This document shows, in pieces, positions 16,735 through 27,800 of a stretch of DNA of 64,000 nucleotides (the stretch's first letter is position 1; each line of letters starts with the position of its first letter). This DNA is from Cerasicoccus frondis. Lineage in GTDB: Bacteria > Verrucomicrobiota > Verrucomicrobiia > Opitutales > Cerasicoccaceae. Location: assembly GCA_031296915.1 (NCBI GenBank), contig JAVDPC010000011.1, positions 62,001-126,000 of the forward strand, read 5' to 3'. Both the position numbers and the translations under genes were made by a program. The notes beneath the pieces are model-generated. The model saw only the letters and a program-made list of their open reading frames with translations, was not told the DNA's origin and did not search any database.

Positions 16735-19700
16735 TTATCTGTCTGAATCTACAGCCTCGAAGAAGGTTGTTAGCACGGCCTCGCTGTTTCTATCCGATCC
16801 CCATGGCGAGTCACCGATCCACCAAAACCAGTTCCAATCCCGCAGATAAGCTGGGCGCGATGCGCCCTCTTCACTCTGTACCGTAGCGAGTAATGCTACG
16901 CCCTCAGACACAGCATCGGCCAGCAGTAAAGTGCTGTGTGGTGAAAGCTCAAGAGGATAGTCCAACGCGGTATCTGACCAAACGACTCGGGCTCCGTTGG
17001 AACTGCTGATGCGGACAGGCCCCTTGTAAATGCCACCGTCATCATTGGTGTTGCGCACACAGATTTCGAGCGTGTTGACATCGCCCCACCGAGTAAGGTT
17101 TGAGGGAAGCTTATAGCTACGTGGCGCAGACCACCAATTCGCACGATCCTGCGTCGTCTTTCCGATCAACTTGCCGTTGAAATAGACCCAGTCAAAATCA
17201 TCGATTGCACCGGCTTCAAGCGTAAGATCGCGGCCTTTCCAGCTAGCCGGCAGCTCCACCTCTTTGCGATACCAGACATCGCCCATGTGATAGAGCGACG
17301 ACCCCAAAATTTCCACTTCGCCCCAAAAGGACGGGACGTGGATTGGCCGCCACTTTGCCCCTGAGAGCACTGAGCGCTTGGGTTCGCCTTCAGACGAGTC
17401 AACAAATGCGGCCTGCCATTGCCCCTCCAAGTCGATAAAATCCAGCGCCGCAGCCGCAGAGTGAGCGAAATCAACCTCTTTAAAGAAACGGCCCGCAGCG
17501 GCCAACTGGCTGATGGTTGAAAAAGTTCCACCGCGGGCAAAAGCGTCGTAATCTAGAACACCATAGAGCAGCACATACCCGTCATAGTTCTGGTTGAGTC
17601 TTTCCAGCAGCTCAGAGTCGAGCCAACCGCTGTCGAGAATCACGCCATCGTACCCCTCGAGCAGCTCCGGATTTCTTACTATACGCAGCCCCTCAAACAC
17701 AGCCAAATCGATATCGTAGCGCGCAGCGATGGCGTCCAGTTCACCGAAAGTCTTTTCCCCTGCAGCCACGCGCTGAGTATTCTCGATAAACGCGATTCGC
17801 CGAGCATGGCCAGCGTTTTCTTCCGGCCAATAGGTGCGGATCCACTCGGCCATTTTAGGCAGGTATGCCACACTCTCCTTCAGATACCAATCATCATCAG
17901 AGAAGAGCATGCCGCCCCCGCCACGAGCATGGAAGGCAAATGGGCAAAAGCCCAGCCCAAGCGCCACGTGACGATAGACCTGATCCCGTCGCCCCTCCAT
18001 CTGTTGCTCTGAGTCATAGCTCTTCAACGTCAAGGCGGCTGCCTTACGAGCAGCCACGCCGCCCATGCCATAGTGCGTACCGGGTAGCGTTCCCTCTCCA
18101 TACAGGGTCGAAATGGCCTGATAGTTCACCGGCACGGAACTTTTATCCCAAACGTCCCCAATCGTGTATTGAAACATGCCCTCTGCGCTCGGAATGTATT
18201 CACGAATTTCCGCCAAGATTTGCCCCGTGGTCGACTCTTGCACCCAAGCGGCCCAGCGAACGTGATCCCAAAAACGTGGGTTGTGCTCATAGGCTTCCTC
18301 AGGCGAGAGGTCACCTTGAAAGCCCAGCGGCTCAATGCTGTTGTCGTCCCAGCTCTCAGTTGCTTGAAGCATATAAGTGCGTCCCAGGACGTCATTCTGC
18401 CAAGCCGCCTCCAGCGCCTCACGGGCGCCGTAATCATCCTTGAGCCATTGATTCCATGACTCCAGCAGCGCCGGGTAGGCCTTGATGCCCAACTCGCCAC
18501 GGCCAATGGGCGTCTCATTGGCAGGGACTTCGAAAGCAACGATATTGGGTATATCCTGCATCGCTTCAGCGAACAGGCTCCATGACTCAGCAAGGGCCTC
18601 AGGCCAATGGTAGGCATTGTGGTGGTCAATATTGTCGCGCAGCGGCCCCCTGCCCTCCGGACCATTCATAAACCACTGCGGGTAGGGCCAGTGGAGATCA
18701 ATCGAGACACCCAACCCATAGCGCTCGGCCTCCTGCATAATTTCCCTCAACATAGCCACGTAGGCCGGATCGAGCTTTCCACGTTCAGGCTCAAGCCACT
18801 TCCAAGTAACGGTAAGACGAATCCCATTAAACCCTAGGGCTGAGATGTAGCGCATGTCCCACGGGTCCCATAGGTTATCACGCCCATTGCCTGGCCGGTA
18901 AATGCTACGGAAGAAGAATGGCCCAAACATCCGGTAAAGTTCCCCGTTTGCACGCAGAAAACGTTTACCAGTTTCATCCGTAGTCCAGCGCCTATCCTCG
19001 AGCGAAATCTGTGACTGCACGGACGTTATCCAGGCATCGATAGCTTGCTGTAGGGAATCAATACTCGACTGTTCCGGTGCGCGCTCAAGCGACGTAAAAC
19101 CAGCAGTAAGGGACTTCAGCTCATCCTGAAACTTGTCCCCTTCCTCGCATACAGCGTCTGACAAGTGGTGGTATTTGGCCATACTCAGCCAGTAGTTGAC
19201 TTGCTCTACCATGCTCAGCAACTGGGCCGCACGCCAGATCGTGCGCTCATCCTCTACGGTCTGTATATCCTCTGCAGCCACGACAAGCGGCACACCGCGC
19301 ACCTCTACCCAAGAGAGCATCGTCTCCAGCTTGCGACGTTTATCATTGAGCATTTGCCGTGCATAATCCTTGGCCGCCGCTTCACTGGAGAAAACAAGCG
19401 AGAGTGACTCCAACGAGATCTGAACCGGCGCCTCATCCGTTTTCAGGCCGAAGCTATTTATGCGATTCCCCCACTTTTCCAACTCATCTCGCCCAACGTA
19501 GAAAGTCAGTTCGTTGAATCCGCTCTCGTAGCGAAGCTTCTCTTGACTCACCAACTTGGCGGGCCAAAAGCCTTTCCCCTTCGGCTCTGCACCACGAAAG
19601 AACTGCCCCCTCACCTCACCCGACTGCGACGCGTAAAAACACACCCGCACGCCGACAACTTTTCCCCAGGCAGCATCGGGGAACACTCCCCGGCAAAGCG

Positions 19701-20001
19701 CCCAAGCCTTACGCGCCCTTTCTTCGCTCACCTGATCCTTTAAACTAACCGTCCAATTCAAGACTGGGACACCTCCCTCTCCTTGCTCGATCACGAACTG
19801 GTTGACGGCCCCCGATGACTGATCCGTTCCACGTGGAGTCACCATGAAGGTGTCATAAATACGCGCAACCGGCGCCCCCGACGCCTCAGAGGATATCCAC
19901 GGCTCGACCGCCTCAACAGCAGCCAATCTACTCAGACCAACGAGCAAAAACAGGACGATAAAAAACGAATGGGGCATTTTGTGTAATTTAGAAGAAAACA
20001 T
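16735..20001 (-). CDS. secreted beta-galactosidase-type glycoside hydrolase (GH42-like)
   Basis: About 1088 aa from the ATG at 20001. The start MFSSKLHKMPHSFFIVLFLL gives a normal signal peptide ending near AVEA; an ATG at 19977 is the alternative. After a 330-residue N-terminal region comes a TIM barrel: FLRANGELYRMFGPFFF, ALGFNGIRLTVTWKWLEPE, GLGVSIDLHWPYPQW, and VAFEVPANETPIG, where the NE pair (Glu near 493) is the expected acid/base of clan GH-A. A glutamine-amidotransferase-like segment (LEGYDGVILDSGWL) follows, as in GH42-type enzymes. A jelly-roll like that of GH2 (SSLYHMGDVWYRKEVELPAS, near 890) closes it. The substrate is probably a beta-galactoside or related polymer. Confidence 0.8.
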   Translation of the reverse strand: MFSSKLHKMPHSFFIVLFLLVGLSRLAAVEAVEPWISSEASGAPVARIYDTFMVTPRGTDQSSGAVNQFVIEQGEGGVPVLNWTVSLKDQVSEERARKAWALCRGVFPDAAWGKVVGVRVCFYASQSGEVRGQFFRGAEPKGKGFWPAKLVSQEKLRYESGFNELTFYVGRDELEKWGNRINSFGLKTDEAPVQISLESLSLVFSSEAAAKDYARQMLNDKRRKLETMLSWVEVRGVPLVVAAEDIQTVEDERTIWRAAQLLSMVEQVNYWLSMAKYHHLSDAVCEEGDKFQDELKSLTAGFTSLERAPEQSSIDSLQQAIDAWITSVQSQISLEDRRWTTDETGKRFLRANGELYRMFGPFFFRSIYRPGNGRDNLWDPWDMRYISALGFNGIRLTVTWKWLEPERGKLDPAYVAMLREIMQEAERYGLGVSIDLHWPYPQWFMNGPEGRGPLRDNIDHHNAYHWPEALAESWSLFAEAMQDIPNIVAFEVPANETPIGRGELGIKAYPALLESWNQWLKDDYGAREALEAAWQNDVLGRTYMLQATESWDDNSIEPLGFQGDLSPEEAYEHNPRFWDHVRWAAWVQESTTGQILAEIREYIPSAEGMFQYTIGDVWDKSSVPVNYQAISTLYGEGTLPGTHYGMGGVAARKAAALTLKSYDSEQQMEGRRDQVYRHVALGLGFCPFAFHARGGGGMLFSDDDWYLKESVAYLPKMAEWIRTYWPEENAGHARRIAFIENTQRVAAGEKTFGELDAIAARYDIDLAVFEGLRIVRNPELLEGYDGVILDSGWLDSELLERLNQNYDGYVLLYGVLDYDAFARGGTFSTISQLAAAGRFFKEVDFAHSAAAALDFIDLEGQWQAAFVDSSEGEPKRSVLSGAKWRPIHVPSFWGEVEILGSSLYHMGDVWYRKEVELPASWKGRDLTLEAGAIDDFDWVYFNGKLIGKTTQDRANWWSAPRSYKLPSNLTRWGDVNTLEICVRNTNDDGGIYKGPVRISSSNGARVVWSDTALDYPLELSPHSTLLLADAVSEGVALLATVQSEEGASRPAYLRDWNWFWWIGDSPWGSDRNSEAVLTTFFEAVDSDR

Positions 20002-20136
20002 ACATTGCTGCCGTATCCATCTCAAGCCAGAGGGAGGCCATGTTCAGGTACAGCATCTCGAACAGGCAGCATTCACGCAGCCTAATAATTCACAGCCATT
20101 GAGGTGCTCAACAGCTTAACAGAAGAACGCTTGCCT

Positions 20137-20832
20137 CTACTTGAGGCGGCGGCGGCGGTATACCAGCACGCCCAGCAGGGCCAAAGCCGGCAGCACAGCG
20201 CTCGAAGGCTCGGGGATCGCGGCCGTGCCGTTCAGGATCACATTATCAATGCGTGGCGTACGCAGGGAGCTGCCTGACGTATCCCAGATGTAGATGCGAA
20301 ATGTCGTGGCCTCGGTCAAATCCTGATATGACGCTCCGCTGAGAGTAACGGTACGATTATCCACCTGGTCAAAAGTGAAGCTGTTTACATACTCTTGATT
20401 AAAGGAGTCAATGGTCGTCGCATAGTTGTCTACACTTGAGCGAACGAAGAAGGTCACGTTAGCGGAACCGCTCAGGCCCTGCGTCGCATTAGCAATGGTG
20501 TCAAAGGTAAGCGTCGTCAGACTGACTTCGTTGCCCTCATCTGGAGTAAGGGTAAAACCAAAGTAGCTGCCATTTGTCACTGCATCTGCCTCGCTGGCCG
20601 GTGTGCTGTTAGCGTATCCGAGCGCCATCTCAGTGCCGCCGCTAATGATCCAGGCGGGACTCCCGTCGGCGCCTGCAGGTCCGATATCGAATTCAGAAGC
20701 ATCAATGCCTATGGCACTCGATGTCGCAATGGCTGAGCCAGCATGAAATTGGTAATTAATGAGTACATCATCGGCCAATGCAGGTGAAACAAGACCAATC
20801 GTAAGGAGGGTAATCGTCAGGGGATTTTTCAT
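20137..20832 (-). CDS. PEP-CTERM anchored protein (1 of 4)
   Basis: 231 aa from the ATG at 20832 (MKNPLTITLLTIGLVSPALA signal peptide); in-frame codons upstream lack support. The body is an acidic, beta-rich region (SYFGFTLTPDEGNEVSLTTL, NVTFFVRSSVDNYATTI) resembling choice-of-anchor domains. The C-terminus is IPEPSSAVLPALALLG, a hydrophobic helix and RRRR: the PEP-CTERM sorting signal cleaved by an exosortase. Exported and surface-attached. It precedes the large GH gene on the same strand and is divergent from the AraC gene. Function unknown. Confidence 0.85.
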   Translation of the reverse strand: MKNPLTITLLTIGLVSPALADDVLINYQFHAGSAIATSSAIGIDASEFDIGPAGADGSPAWIISGGTEMALGYANSTPASEADAVTNGSYFGFTLTPDEGNEVSLTTLTFDTIANATQGLSGSANVTFFVRSSVDNYATTIDSFNQEYVNSFTFDQVDNRTVTLSGASYQDLTEATTFRIYIWDTSGSSLRTPRIDNVILNGTAAIPEPSSAVLPALALLGVLVYRRRRLK

Positions 20833-21151
20833 AGGTGTTAGTGGGTATGTAGATTTTGGGTAGTAAGCCCAAGTTGAAGAACCAGGGCAGGTTATTACTG
20901 AGACGGTCAAAGAATACCCCATCTATGTCCCAAATCGTGACGTATAAAAAAAACGAGATAAGTGTTAAAAATGTAGCACTCGAGATTTCCACAAAGAATC
21001 AGCCCCCAAACCCACATCAATCACAGCCATCTGGTAAAAAGCGGCTCACCGCATTTAAATCCTTCTAACCCTGAATCTTCTGGACGCAAACACAGTGGAT
21101 AGTAAATTCTGACGGTTGGAGCTAAGCGATTTCTCCGGCCAAGGGCGCAAC
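20833..21151. promoter_or_regulatory. divergent promoter region of PEP-CTERM and AraC genes
   Basis: 319 nt with no gene. It contains TCGTGACGTATAAA (20936-20949), a partial match to the TTACGTAA palindrome found elsewhere in the locus, and A-rich stretches. No clear terminator or RNA structure. Confidence 0.35.
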
Positions 21152-22036
21152 ATGAGCCAGAGCAAGGCAAAGACTCAGATACTGAATACACTCCAGAACC
21201 GCCTGCAGGACCCAGCAGAGCGGCCCATTATACGCATCCTCCAAGGGAAGCGCCCCATCGGGAACCAGTCGTCTTTTTTCATGGAAACGGCTCGCATTAT
21301 CGTGGTCCTAAAAGGCACCGGCACGTTTTGTACGATTGAGGAAGAAAAGGAAACGACACTGAACATCTCCCCCGGCCAGATGCTGTTCCTCTCGGAAGGG
21401 ACTTGGATCTGCCCCGTCCCCAAAGCCTCATATACCTCACTGGGGATGATCTTTAGGGATACCTCCACGCGCATGACGATACACTCTCGAAAAGTCATTC
21501 GAAGCGGCAAGCAGCGCGTGATCCCCAGCTACGTCGCACAGTGGCAAACACGTGAAACCTTGGGCCAGCGCGGCAAGCACATTTTTGCACTGCTGCGCGA
21601 AGCGGCTCCAGATACACTAGCGTCCTCAGCCGACACTCACTTGGCAAAAGTCCTCTACGCGAACCTCATCTCATTAATCGAGAACGCGTCCGAGTCCTTC
21701 AGCCAACCACAGTCCATCCTCTGGCAGAGCGTATGCGACTACCTCTCAGAGCACTGGTCCGATAACGACCTCACACGCGAGTCCGTTGCCAGCTACTTCA
21801 ATCGGCACCCCAGCCACTTTTCCCGCTTCTTTCACAAGCACGCAAAGAAGAACTTCCGCTCATACGTGAATGAGCTACGGCTCCAGCGAAGCCTAATCCT
21901 CTTAAAAGACCTCCGCTACAACGTTACCGACGTGGCAGCTATGTGCGGCTACACGGACTTACAATATTTCATACGTTGCTTCAGGGAGCGCTACGGCCTC
22001 ACCCCCGGACGATACCGGAATCGAAAAGAGCTCTAG
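21152..22036 (+). CDS. AraC-family transcriptional regulator
   Basis: 294 aa from the ATG at 21152 (a 12-codon longer frame starts at 21116). The N-terminal sensor part, residues about 40-110, looks like a cupin: TISPGQ-type NISPGQMLFLSEGTW. The C-terminal ~100 residues hold two HTH motifs: DLTRESVASYFNRHPSHFSR, then YNVTDVAAMCGYTDLQYFIR followed by FRERYGLTPGRYR, the AraC/XylS signature. It probably senses a sugar or glycan fragment and activates the neighbouring glycan genes. It is divergent from the PEP-CTERM gene and upstream of the sialidase-fold gene. Confidence 0.93.
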   Translation: MSQSKAKTQILNTLQNRLQDPAERPIIRILQGKRPIGNQSSFFMETARIIVVLKGTGTFCTIEEEKETTLNISPGQMLFLSEGTWICPVPKASYTSLGMIFRDTSTRMTIHSRKVIRSGKQRVIPSYVAQWQTRETLGQRGKHIFALLREAAPDTLASSADTHLAKVLYANLISLIENASESFSQPQSILWQSVCDYLSEHWSDNDLTRESVASYFNRHPSHFSRFFHKHAKKNFRSYVNELRLQRSLILLKDLRYNVTDVAAMCGYTDLQYFIRCFRERYGLTPGRYRNRKEL

Positions 22037-22292
22037 CTAAAAGCAAGCATCCGCCCTGCATGAGTGCGGAAAGCGCTACTTATTTTTATCCTCACGGCCT
22101 CAGGGGGATACCCAAACGAGGAGTCCCGTAGCGCCAGGGCACGGTCAAATCGCTACATTTTTCACAAGATTGGTCGTTATTTCCCAACCCCATATTGCTC
22201 CATATTCTTTAGAGTAAGGCTCAGAATAGTCCTCTTCGGCTAGCCAATTCCAGACAGCGTTCCGAGAGGCGCCCTCACCCCAGCCTAGTAAT

Positions 22293-23489
22293 ATGAGCCT
22301 GAACTGCGACACAGCGCACACTCCAAGAAAACCACAGCCAGCAGCACTGGCGTCGAATGAATCGGCCATCACCAATGCCTTTGAGCGTACCCTGCGATGC
22401 GGCCGCCCGCGCTTAAGCTCCGAGCGCGCCTGGATACACCTTCCGCAGGAGAACTGGGCATACTCACATCACCCACATCTAGTTTTTTTTCAAGGTCGCT
22501 TATACGCGATGTGGTCCAATGGCCACAACGATGAAGATGCTCCAGGGCAGCGCGTCCTCTTGGCCCATACGAACGACTTTGTAAATTGGTCCGCCCCCAC
22601 AGTGCTCTTTGGACAAGGAGCACCCACCAACACTCCCGTTTTCGATGGAAGCGTGATGACAGCTGGCGGGTTTCACGTGCACGAAGACTCCCTGATAGCC
22701 TACGCCGGTTGCTTTGAATACTCAGGCAATAGTTTGTCTGATGGCAAACGCCCAACAGCGGACACCGGTCATACAGACACCCGACTCCTCGTGCGCACTA
22801 GCGAGAATGCCCGCGACTGGAGTGCGATTGAGAACCTGGAGCTCCCCTTCATCCCAAACCACGGCCCCCAAGCAACCGCCTCAGGTCGGCTCATCCTCAG
22901 CGGGGGCATCACCTTTCCCTATACCGATGACCCACGCGGCCTGAGCGGCTGGACGACGACGGGGATCGTGCCCGGTGAGCACATCGTGGATGATTCGGGC
23001 AACTTCCAACCCATCCAGGAGCAAATGGGCTGGGATGGCATGCCCTGCGAGGGCTCCTTCTATCAAACCGACGACGGCCACCTGCACATGCTCTTACGCA
23101 CAGGCACAGGACGGCTCTGGGTGACAGAGAGTCTTGATGACGGGCAATCCTGGAGCGCTCCCTCGAAAACCACCTTTACCGACAACAGCACCAAATTCCA
23201 CTTTGGACGACTTCCGGACGGGCGCTTCTACCACGTAGGTAACCCCGACCCGCAGCCGGAGTTTCACCGCAGCCCCCTTGTGCTGTCCCTCTCCACCGAC
23301 GGTGTGACATTCGACAGCCCACACATCCTGGCCGACGAGCCCTACTTCCAGCAATACGAGGGTTTGCACAAGGTCGGGCAGTATGGCTACCCCCACACTC
23401 TTATTCACGACGATTACCTCTACGTCATTTTTTCCCGCAAAAAAGAGGCCATCGAAATCCTGCGCGTTCCCTTAGACTCGCTTAGCTGA
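22293..23489 (+). CDS. sialidase-superfamily (BNR repeat) protein
   Basis: 398 aa from the ATG at 22293, with no signal peptide, so apparently cytoplasmic. It has one clear Asp-box (SLDDGQSW, S-x-D-x-G-x-x-W, near residue 285) and weaker repeats such as NDFVNWSAP and ENARDWSAI spaced as beta-propeller blades, which fits the six-bladed sialidase fold. The family contains sialidases and several other glycosidases, and I cannot assign the catalytic Arg triad by eye. It is 10 nt upstream of the FAD oxidoreductase gene, so the two form an operon and likely act on one substrate. Confidence 0.75.
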   Translation: MSLNCDTAHTPRKPQPAALASNESAITNAFERTLRCGRPRLSSERAWIHLPQENWAYSHHPHLVFFQGRLYAMWSNGHNDEDAPGQRVLLAHTNDFVNWSAPTVLFGQGAPTNTPVFDGSVMTAGGFHVHEDSLIAYAGCFEYSGNSLSDGKRPTADTGHTDTRLLVRTSENARDWSAIENLELPFIPNHGPQATASGRLILSGGITFPYTDDPRGLSGWTTTGIVPGEHIVDDSGNFQPIQEQMGWDGMPCEGSFYQTDDGHLHMLLRTGTGRLWVTESLDDGQSWSAPSKTTFTDNSTKFHFGRLPDGRFYHVGNPDPQPEFHRSPLVLSLSTDGVTFDSPHILADEPYFQQYEGLHKVGQYGYPHTLIHDDYLYVIFSRKKEAIEILRVPLDSLS

Positions 23490-23499
23490 TCTGATATCT

Positions 23500-24795
23500 A
23501 TGGAATTTATTAACTATCAAGAATCCGTCCCCCTGCGTTACGACGTAGATGTCGCCGTGATCGGCGGAGGCATCGCCGGTGTATCAGCCGCCTGTGCCGC
23601 CGCGCACGAAGGAGCCCGGGTTCTCCTCGTAGAATACTTTGCCACCACCGGAGGCAACGCCACGATTGGCGGCGTGGCCAACTGGAGCGGAGAGACCCGC
23701 GGCCAAGGAGCCATCTTTGACGAAATCATCGCCATGCAAGAGGCCTGGGGCGCAATCGACCCCTATCTGGGCGAATACGAACACTTCGCGCTGAGCAGCA
23801 ACCGTATCTTTGAGCACTCAATACTCGAGATCATCCTGCAAAAGCTACTCCAGCGACACAAGGTACACACGCTACTGCATACCTGCTTCGTTGGCGCGCG
23901 AATGGATGGCAACCGCATTGAGGAAGTCGTTATCAGGGGAAATTCTGGCCCGGAAGCCGTCCGAGCAAAGGTGTTTATCGACTGCACTGGAGAGGCGCAC
24001 GTCGCCCGCTCTGCGGGTTTCGCCACAAGCAGAGGTCGCGACGGGGATGGCATGCCCCTGCCCGCCTCACTGATGTTCTTTGTGCGTGAAATGATGGATG
24101 GCAAGCCCGTGCCACAGCTCCCGGATGGTTGGTTCAAACCCGTTAAGCATAAGGACGACCTGCCGATGACCAGCATATGGCCTCACGGCTCTCAGGCCAA
24201 GGCGCTCAAAGTGAAAATCCCTGGTTACGACAGCACCGACACCGAGGAAATGACCCGTATGGAAATGCGCGCTCGAGAGCGCATGCATGAAGTGCTAGAC
24301 TACTACCAACGCGTCGAAAAGAAGCCCTGGCGGTTTGACCACTGCTCGCCGCGCATCGGCTTACGCGAAGGTCGACGCATCATCGGGGACTACGTGCTTA
24401 CCTTGGATGATATTCGGGCAGGAACGGCATTTGAGGACGGCGTGGCTCGGGGTGTATTCTACCTCGATGGCATGACACCCGACTGCGAGAAGCGCACCTA
24501 CATCATTCCAAAGGAAGAGCAAGGCGTACCGCCCTACCACATCCCCTTGCGCAGCCTGATCGCCCGCGATGGCGTCAACCTGCTCATGGCCGGTCGTTGC
24601 TTCTCGGCCGACCAGCTTACACTTTCTTCGGCCCGTGTCATGCCGACCTGCTCTATGATGGGGCAAGCCGTTGGGATATGGGCAGCCCAAAGCGCAGATC
24701 AGCATTGCGCACCACGAGAGGTGGAAGCAAAATACGTTACGACTAAACTGGTCCAATACGGCGCCAACTTGGAAGTCGGCGCTCACGCGATTTAG
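23500..24795 (+). CDS. FAD-dependent oxidoreductase (FAD_oxidored family)
   Basis: 431 aa. The dinucleotide-binding motif VAVIGGGIAGVSAACAAA is at residues 17-34, with the acidic end of strand 2 (VLLVEYFATTGGNA). Late FAD motifs NLLMAGRCFSADQLTLSSAR and MMGQAVGIWAA match the PF12831-type family common in planctomycete and verrucomicrobial carbohydrate clusters. It is probably cytoplasmic and may oxidise a sugar or its lactone. It is tightly linked to the sialidase-fold gene. A longer frame starting inside its 3' end is the apparent 5' extension of the next gene and is not used. Confidence 0.85.
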   Translation: MEFINYQESVPLRYDVDVAVIGGGIAGVSAACAAAHEGARVLLVEYFATTGGNATIGGVANWSGETRGQGAIFDEIIAMQEAWGAIDPYLGEYEHFALSSNRIFEHSILEIILQKLLQRHKVHTLLHTCFVGARMDGNRIEEVVIRGNSGPEAVRAKVFIDCTGEAHVARSAGFATSRGRDGDGMPLPASLMFFVREMMDGKPVPQLPDGWFKPVKHKDDLPMTSIWPHGSQAKALKVKIPGYDSTDTEEMTRMEMRARERMHEVLDYYQRVEKKPWRFDHCSPRIGLREGRRIIGDYVLTLDDIRAGTAFEDGVARGVFYLDGMTPDCEKRTYIIPKEEQGVPPYHIPLRSLIARDGVNLLMAGRCFSADQLTLSSARVMPTCSMMGQAVGIWAAQSADQHCAPREVEAKYVTTKLVQYGANLEVGAHAI

Positions 24796-24850
24796 CATAC
24801 ATCCAACTCATAAACCATCGCCTCTTACCCCTTACCCTAACGACCTCGCG

Positions 24851-27800
24851 ATGCCGCCCTGCAACGATAGTAATTCAGTAAGTTCTAGCCTAGTTCAAAA
24901 AATTCATAGAGCATCAGACAGAGGCTTCGCGCTCATGATCAGCCTGGTGCTGATGGCGTTCATACTGCTGCTCATCATGTCGCTGTCATCAATGGTCAGG
25001 ATTGAGTTAGCAGTTTGGAGCCAATCAGAATCTCAGCAACTGGCACGACAGAACGCCCTACTTGGGCTTAAGGTAGCCCTCGGAACCCTCCAGGAAGAGC
25101 TCGGTCCCGACAGGCGGATCAGTGCGACGGCGGAACGTCGCGACACCGACCCCTATGACACCGACGACTTCGATCCGTCCACCGGCTCCACCCAAGCAGA
25201 TGGCGTAAAACAAAACAGGCAACACTGGTCGGGAACGTGGGAAACCTCGGTCGACGCAGATGGCTTTGTCGACACGACATTTCGCCGCTGGCTGGTCTCA
25301 GGCTATCCGGACTCGCACCAAGCACTCCTAACGGATACCAATGCGGATGCTGCCGACTTTCCAAGCAGTGTCGATATTCTCGGCGGCCCTAACCCAGTAG
25401 AAGTCGGTATCATCGAACTGAATTCGCTGGACGGATCAAGCGGCGGCTACGCTTTCTGGATTGGCGACGAGGGAGTCAAAGCAAAAGCAAATCTGACCGC
25501 GAGCACGGGCTCCGAAAGCACGCTCAGCGCACAACGTTTTGGCATAGAAGCAATGCGAGATCTAGCCTGGTATTCAAACTACTCTGACAGCATACGCGCG
25601 CGCCTCCATGATTTCTCCAGTTTCGACGGTCTCGTCCAACAGATGACAAACTCAGACACCATTGCTCCTGAGCACTACCATAACGTTACCTTCAACAGCT
25701 TTGGCGTTTTGGCCAATACTCGTGATGCCGGCCTAAAAAAGGACCTGACAAGCGGATTATTTGACAGCAATACCAGCCCGTCCGGGCTGATCTTTGGCAC
25801 TGCAAACGACTCCGCCCCCAGTATCGTTGACCCTGGGGGCCCTGATTGGGACCAACTTCGTTCATGGCTCAATCTTCAGCCAGACCCTGTCACCAACGAA
25901 TTACCCATCCAGCCATCCACGACAAAACAAGCGGGTGCATATCCCTCTATAATGGTATTTCAGCTCTATGTTGTGCCATCGGTTGACGCCAATACGGGCG
26001 AAGTACGCCTGCACATGATGCCCACACTTGTCCTGTGGAATCCCTACAACGTCCCGCTAGAGGACACAGAGTTGATGATCACTTTCCTTCGCCCCGGTGG
26101 CGACGGAGCAAGCTTGAACAATGAGACAAACCTCTGGTATCGCTGGCGAAACATTCGATTCAAAGACAACAGTAACAGCGATGTGTCCATCAACGGCCAG
26201 ACCCAGATCGAAATGGATTTCAGCGAAAGCCTGACCCTTTTCCTCGATAGCGGGCGCATTGAGCCCGGCGAAGCTGTCGTCTTCAGTCCCCCTGAAAGCC
26301 ACACGGTCTACGACCCCACAGCTCTCAACCCGTCAATCCACATCCTTGAGCGTGGATACCACCCGGGCTTTGGCTACTACGTGGACACTGGCATACAACT
26401 CGATCCGTCAATGACACCCTATAGATACGAGATGTTTGGCGGAGGGAAACGCGCCAACGCATTTCGCCTATACAAAGTCACCCCCTCAGACAATGAGCTG
26501 CTGCAAACAACGATCTACCAGCATGATTACCCCCTCATGCGCCATTACTCAGGCTATAGAAACCTCGTCCCCTTTAACCCGGCAGTGCCATTGGACATGA
26601 CCTACGCGGCGGGTTTCAAATCGATGCGTACCTTTGCCGATAACGAGATATTTTGGGACAGCTCAAAAGTCACACTGACGCCTGACGTCCACAAGTGGAT
26701 CAGCCAGCTTAATCCACGCGCACAGATCAACGGCCCCACACCTCTGGTCTACGGCGGCAACATCGACACCGTGCTAAGCCCCAACCCAACCTTTCCCTCC
26801 ACTGGCCAGTTTGGCGATAACGACATGGGAACAGGCGTTACGCCATGGTCTGGCAGCACCGTCAGCGTAGGCACTGTTAACGGCGCACACATTGATCACG
26901 TCTCACTCTTTCAGCCCGCGCCCGTACGAGAAAATCTGCACTCGATTGGCCAGCTGATGCACGCCCCGCTCTACAACGAATTCGACTCCGCCACTTATTA
27001 TCAGCGGGTGCGGAACAGCCGATTTGGCAACCTCATTCCCGCTTACGCCATCGGTAGCAGCCTGGCAAACCGAGCCATCGACCTCGGCCAGACAGAACGT
27101 TACTGGGATGGGTCCTATAGCCCCGTAGAGTCCTTTTTCGACTTCGGAGGTGTCCTGCACGACTACTCCTACAAACTGAACAATGCCCTCTGGGACCACT
27201 ACTTCTTCTCCACGCTACCCAATACGGCTGCAGACAACATGCCGCAGAACCCACGCCTCGTTGACATCACCCAAGCCGACGCAACCCCCCGATCCAATAT
27301 CGATACCGCGGCGGCAGACTTAATGGTGGACGGCGCCTTCAACATCAACAGCACCTCAGTGGAAGCCTGGAGCGCCCTACTTGCTTCGTTCTACGGAACA
27401 GAAGTTACGCGCCAAGGCAACATGGTCGATGCAGCAGATGCGCAAACACCACAGTCTCCCATCACACGTCACGACAATCCGCTCGGCCCTAAGATAGGCA
27501 CAGTAGATAGCATGACCTCGGCCTCACAATATACCGGCTATCGGGCTCTATCGTCTGCTGAAATTTCGACGCTTGCCCAGTACATCGTAGAGGAAGTCAA
27601 GCTCCGCGGCCCCTTCGGCAGCTTGTCTCAGTTTATAAACAGAATGCCAAACAGGCAGGACAACACCTTTAGTGAACCCGTAAATGCCTTCCGCCTTCAG
27701 GGCACACTGAGTGCCGCAATAGAGAAAGCCAACCTCAACCAAAACCTGAAGCACACTGCTGTCGCCGCACAAGCTAGCGGGATGGTCAACACCGAAGCCG

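Noticed and set aside
16637..16849. 70-residue plus-strand open frame at the right edge of the island
   Set aside because: It runs into the 3' end of the GH gene on the other strand and shows no motif; more likely non-coding.
24671..24850. N-terminal extension of the first Verru_Chthon A-like protein
   Set aside because: It would overlap the FAD oxidoreductase gene by about 125 nt and lacks the leader plus helix arrangement; the ATG at 24851 gives the expected N-terminus.
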